64,000 nucleotides of DNA from positions 50,209,378 through 50,273,377 of the forward strand of contig OW388300.1 of NCBI GenBank assembly GCA_936450465.1, written 5' to 3'. Under the pieces are notes generated by a model that saw nothing but the letters and a program-made list of their open reading frames with translations, did no database searches and was not told where the DNA came from. This DNA is from Gibbula magus. Taxonomy: Eukaryota > Mollusca > Gastropoda > Trochida > Trochidae. A program made the position numbers and the translations under genes. This document shows positions 59,801 to 64,000 of the stretch, piece after piece. Positions within the stretch are counted from its first letter, which is position 1, and the number at the start of each line of letters is the position of its first letter.

Positions 59801-61116
59801 TTAACACTACCATAGCCTTTGCTCGAATAAGCCAAGGTGACTTTTGTGCCGGTAGTGGCTTTTAGAGGTATACTTATAGAAAACCCGGTGCCAAGCGGTT
59901 ATGGCATATAAACTCGCGAGGGCGTTAGCCCGAGCACAGTTTATTGCCATAACGCGAGGCAATCGGGTCATTATTTTCCTTACACTCCCGCGGAACATTA
60001 TATTTATAAAATAGTTGTATATATCCCTTTGATTTATACGACATGACCAACATATATCAGTGAAATATTCAGGATACACTCATGACTCGAAAGGAGGGTT
60101 TCAAACTTAATCTTTCATTCCATACACAAAGTAGACATAAATTGGGACCTACACATGTATATAAAATACTAGAAAAAAATCAAAACAGCCATGACACAAC
60201 AGATTGAACACTCATCGGTATGGATCCTCGTTAGCTCCATTGATAAATGCGCTGCTCGACGATATAGAGGTCAAGGGTTCGAATCCCACTTTCGTTACTT
60301 TACTTACTTACCATTTGTTTCCGCAGGTTGAATATCTCATAACCGACCATGGCATATAACCTGCAACTCAAACAAAGAAATAGCTTCCCAAGGGGTGTAC
60401 ATGTAGTCACCCACCTTGACTTAGCAATAGACGTTTTGAACTTCTTCTCCAGGTACTGTAGTTTAGACTCGAGGTTGGCGAAGATACTGGAGCGGTTGAG
60501 ATGTTCCTCTTCGCTTCGGGTCTTCTCTCTTTCTGCTTCCATTACCTGTGGAGGATAGTGTTTAGTGTACAATATGAAGCGTGGTGTAAGACATGAAGAT
60601 GGTTTCATTGAACCTTTCTTGAGACATCACGTTTAAAATCTGAAATGTAGACAGTAGTCAGCAGTAGTTAAAGCTCTGACAGCAATATTTACGGATAATT
60701 TGCGGTGGAATGAAGACAAATTTATGGAAATAAAGAATTTGCAGATCCATAAAAGTGTCTATTTTTTTCATCGCTAGAATGCCAATCAAAGAAGTGTTTG
60801 CAGTAGTGGGACAGTTTGGAAATCTTCGAAGTATAAACCCTACATATCAATGTTAGGTCTATCTTCCAGGCCCATTTGTGTCTCAGTACCTAGAATGAGT
60901 AATTTCTCATTGATTCTTCCTATAAGTGCAATAAGAACTTTGCTTTACCCTGATGGTTGCATGGTTGAGCATTTCCTGCCAAGCACTGGACAACATGGCC
61001 GCGGATTGGTCGTCCATCAGTTTCTGTTCAGCCAATGCGATTGTCTCTTTCGCTGCACGGTAGATCCCATTGGATGTCTGATATTGTCTTGCTGCGCGGA
61101 GAGCTTCGCTTTGGGC
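56322..61116 (-). CDS. SH3BP5: SH3 domain-binding protein 5 (SH3BP5/SH3BP5L) homologue, 3' five exons, 5' incomplete
   Basis: Exons on the minus strand are 61116-60949, 60545-60415, 58201-58159, 57585-57381 and 56872-56322. Together they give 1098 nt, or 365 residues plus stop, with phases 0, 2, 0 and 1 all matching. Seen: RAARQYQTSNGIYRAAKETI, AWQEMLNHATIRVMEAE, EKTRSEEEHLNRSS, a coiled coil ending RPYFEMKSQLEVKLQQQKQN, YTESLKRLEDISEEIHESRR, then an acidic, Ser-rich C-terminal tail. Known: SH3BP5 (Sab) and SH3BP5L form antiparallel coiled coils, act as guanine-nucleotide exchange factors for RAB11, and SH3BP5 also binds JNK at the mitochondrial outer membrane. The N-terminal coiled-coil part (roughly the first 100-130 residues) is encoded beyond 64000. 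It cannot be told which vertebrate paralogue is closer. The gene looks intact. Confidence 0.92.
57381..57585 (-). CDS. SH3BP5: SH3BP5-like exon: end of coiled coil
   Basis: Acceptor TTCCCTAG, donor TTTAG|GTAACT, 205 nt, ending in phase 1. It encodes QQKQNIDDLQNAIKASKHQY through ISEEIHESRRQK, then a linker LLMFPRQPGVGADNESLAST. Confidence 0.92.
58159..58201 (-). CDS. SH3BP5: SH3BP5-like microexon: PYFEMKSQLEVKLQ
   Basis: Only 43 nt between CTTTTTCAG and GTAAGC. It restores the frame and completes Arg before PYFEMK, a family landmark. Confidence 0.9.
58202..60414 (-). other. SH3BP5-like intron
   Basis: 2.2 kb containing the SINE copy at 60113-60352. In 58210-60100 I recognise no exon or repeat. 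Confidence 0.55.
60113..60352 (+). mobile_element. tRNA-derived SINE, copy 2
   Basis: Same unit as 2445-2725, with A-box-like TTAGCTCCATTGATAAATGC and B-box GGTTCGAATCC. The anticodon arm is one base shorter than in copy 1. It lies antisense in an SH3BP5-like intron. Confidence 0.72.
60415..60545 (-). CDS. SH3BP5: SH3BP5-like exon: VMEAEREKTRSEEEH block
   Basis: Acceptor CTCCACAG, donor TCAAG|GTGGGT, 131 nt, starting in phase 0 and ending in phase 2. It continues RVMEAE across the junction and has LESKLQYLEKKFKTSIAKSR, the coiled-coil return arm. A SINE copy begins 62 bp downstream in transcript sense. Confidence 0.92.
60949..61116 (-). CDS. SH3BP5: SH3BP5-like exon: AKETI...AWQEMLNHAT block
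   Basis: Acceptor TTGTTGCAG, donor ATCAGG|GTAAAG, 168 nt, phase 0 at both ends. This is the most conserved block of the family (ETIALAEQKLMDD, AWQEMLNHAT) and it identifies the gene. Confidence 0.93.
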
Positions 61117-64000
61117 CTGCAACAATAATGATATACGTTATCAATCGTTAATTTAGTCATACATGTGTGGTGCTCATCTGTTTGTGAGTTACTTTTATCC
61201 AAATCGTAATTCGTTTGTTTCCTTAGCTAAATGGTTCTATGTAAACGTATACACGTTAAATTGTCCTTATAAACTTATAATTTTAAATATTTGTGTTGCG
61301 CAGGACATATCGCCTGTGTGAAATCAATTGATATCTCCTAAGATGTATCGTTTTTTCAGTAGAATTTGCAGAATGCCCTGATGTCGTCAAGTAGATGATA
61401 TCACAATACTTTGATATGATATCAACGGGCGATTGTCTCTTTAGGCTTAAGGCTCTTAAAGTTTTAATTTCTAGAAGTTTTAAGTTGAAAACAATCCAGA
61501 TTGAGAAAATGCAATGGTCCAATTTGACTTATATATAGAGATGTTATCCCCTCTAAAGCAAGGTGGAAATTATAAAACGTTTATGAAGGGACAGAGAGAA
61601 GGATGTCATGATATAGGCCTATAGGGTATTTTAACTAAAATGCTAAACATTCTCTGTTGAAAGATATGCTTGATCAGAAATCTAAACACAAATACATCAT
61701 GCATTTATACATATTCTGGAATTTGATTAATGTTTCGCCTTACATTTGTCTTTTATCTAATACAATGTGCCATCCAGTCAACACGTGGTTTTACATGAAG
61801 TGGAGATACAAAACATGACCAACTGACAGAGCACACGTCGTTTCAAATTAACAAAGGATTCCCGACAAATAGTCTTCTCCAATTGAGAACATCCAAAGAA
61901 CATGCTTAAAGCAGCGAAACATTGGGCGTGAGTAGATACCCTGTCTGACATTACATTATAGACTTCCCTTCGTCTTGGGAAACATTCGCTGTCAAAGTCA
62001 TTCTGGCGATTGGAGAATTTTAAAAAAAGAAGTTGTTTTTTTCGAAAACATATTATGTAATCTAACATTCAAAATTAACTTTGACACTTTGAGTCTTCTT
62101 CGATAACATATTATCAGAAAATGGGGGACTAACTTTCTTCAGAACTTTTTGAGAGGCATTCTAGATGTTGTGTTATAAATATCCTTCTCTTCTCTAACTT
62201 ATGTACTTTTGATAAATCTGTAATTGATGAATACGAATGTGCATGAAGATTTGTTTGAACTTATGAAAGCATGAAGAGTGGTGCCGATATTACAACATTG
62301 AGTATATACAAGGGAAATGGACCAAGGAGACTGAAGGAAAGTCTACAAAGTAGCGAAATGTCAAAAGTATTTACAAAAAGTGTTTTTGCTGTGACATAAC
62401 GCCCCCATCGAGTTGTTGCTACCGCCCAGTAAACATAACCCCTTTCTTGTGTGTAACTCCCGACACGGCCCGGTTTACACGTGCGTATGGGATTAATAAG
62501 TGGGGTCACGATGACCTAAACATATTGTGACTGATGGGTACAATGTAGACTTATTCCTGGTCTCTGTAGGCATTTATCACGGAGACATGAACTATTTTGC
62601 AGACCGTCTCTGAATTGTAAACAAAAATTTAATGCTAAGCAATATATGTTTATAAGATTAGGTTTAGTCAATGTTAAACCACAAGCAATATAACGACCAC
62701 GTTTGTACAAAGGGAAAACTGGCCGATTAATTTCATATTTCTCTAATCAACATATTTGCTATAAACTTGGCCTGTGGTAAAACACACGTTGAGATCATAC
62801 GTGCGATGGAGATATATTTTGTTAAGATCGCTAGTAGATTGTTAATTTTACAATATGACTTTGACACAGGGGTAGAGGGTTCGGTGCTATAGTCTGTCAA
62901 CCTAACTTTTGGGACTCGCTTTTCCCTAAATATCTTATTTAGTTTTCACATCTGTCTTAAGTTCTTATGTGTATCTTAATTATTTCATTTGACGTAACAG
63001 GAACATATTTTAAACATTTATTTCATAATCATGATAAAAAGTTACTTAAATAGCTATCATTGTATTTGTGTGTTTGTTTTGGTATTACAAAGTTTGGTGT
63101 AGCAGGTCGCGTAAGCTTGTGATTCACGTGCATGACCTGAGGTCAGTTTTACTATGTGTGTAGATTTTGGGGGACATCTCAAAGTTATTACGATCGAAGT
63201 GCATGACTCTTAAGACTTCTAAGCAAGTGACGTTTCTATTTTGAGACGATCCATCCATTGACAAGCTTAATCCCACCACAGAATAAACCTGAGCTCAAAT
63301 CACGCACGTGCATTGCAAGTTAACCCGACCCTTTAGACATTACATTAATGGCTTCTACACCCGCCTCTACAGAATCAAAACACACACAAAATATAATGAT
63401 AGTTATATAGACAACTTTTTAATTGAGCTACGAAATCAGTATTACACTTAGTTTCTGTTACGTCAAGTAAAATAATCAATATGCCCATAAAACAATTTTG
63501 ACAGAAGTGAAAAATGAATAGGATATTTACGATAAATGCAGTCCCAAAAGTTAGGTTGACAGACTATAATCTAGATACACATTTTACAAACATGACTGAA
63601 CTTATGGAAATAATATATAACTATTCGTTCCACGTAAAGCAACGAAAATACAACTACATAACTTATGGTTATTCTCTAATTATTTTTCACATCGTTACGT
63701 ATATGACTGTCAAGGTGATTGAAGAATCTAGAGGAACAACAAAGACATACTTGGAGTCTGTTATTGTAACTAGGTGAATAACACTCGATTCATTTTGGAC
63801 CTGACCATAACAGTTACATAATTGTTCGAATTCATAATATAAGCATTAGGTATATATGTAGAATGGGGACAAATAAAAGTCGAGATAAATTTGGTCCTTA
63901 TTGTCCATATTCAAGATCCCGAAGACAATTATAACATCTTTGAGAAAGATTCGAGCCCATGTTACCACGCCCTCACTATAACTGTGGCAACGGCAGTTTT
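61117..64000 (-). other. SH3BP5-like upstream intron, nothing further recognised
   Basis: The protein must continue upstream (residues before AQSEALRAARQ), but no exon with the family's N-terminal coiled coil is seen on the minus strand here. The stretch is therefore read as intron running off the window. Confidence 0.5.

Noticed and set aside
61117..64000. Missing N-terminal SH3BP5 exon within the window
   Set aside because: No minus-strand segment resembles the family's first coiled-coil helix; it probably lies beyond 64000.

Overview
The window looks like nuclear DNA of a marine invertebrate, most likely a mollusc and possibly a bivalve. The evidence is AT-rich sequence, short exons with GT-AG introns of several kilobases, a two-domain SRCR gene, tRNA-derived SINEs, an APE-type LINE, and tandem-core elements that carry an ACGG microsatellite and end in a hairpin (resembling the bivalve 'pearl'/Helitron-like elements). 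The species call is inference. Three protein-coding genes are supported by matching exon phases.

1-13.4 kb, plus strand: a complete seven-coding-exon gene (763-13225) for a 384-residue type II membrane protein. Its C-terminal region resembles the poorly characterised, glycosyltransferase-like DUF1647 family. Its introns hold a decayed LINE in antisense (about 3541-7263), a minus-oriented tandem-core element with a nested insertion and SINE (1918-3190), a tyrosine-recombinase remnant (9437-9742) and a near-perfect 163-bp foldback (10099-10261).

13.4-17.3 kb: intergenic, with a 19-bp minisatellite and a diverged three-unit repeat.

17.3-43.3 kb, minus strand: an inferred 26-kb gene for a secreted protein. 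One exon (41459-43289) encodes a signal peptide and a long, heavily N-glycosylated coiled coil with eight consecutive 11-residue repeats. Two later exons (27031-27339 and 17540-17859) each encode one six-cysteine SRCR domain. All junctions are phase 1, and the joined frame is 820 codons including the stop. The introns contain thirty copies of a 41-bp minisatellite, a MITE with a 9-bp target duplication, hairpins and SINE pieces.

43.3-55.5 kb: intergenic, with a 36-base poly-G tract, several SINE-like pieces, a TTAA-flanked MITE, and a pearl/Helitron-like element with six units of about 145 bp plus a truncated relative.

55.5-64 kb, minus strand: the 3' five coding exons of the SH3BP5/SH3BP5-like gene (coiled-coil RAB11 exchange factor and JNK-binding family). 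The N-terminal exons lie beyond the window. The three genes have no obvious shared pathway: a Golgi-type enzyme candidate, an extracellular recognition protein and a membrane-traffic regulator.
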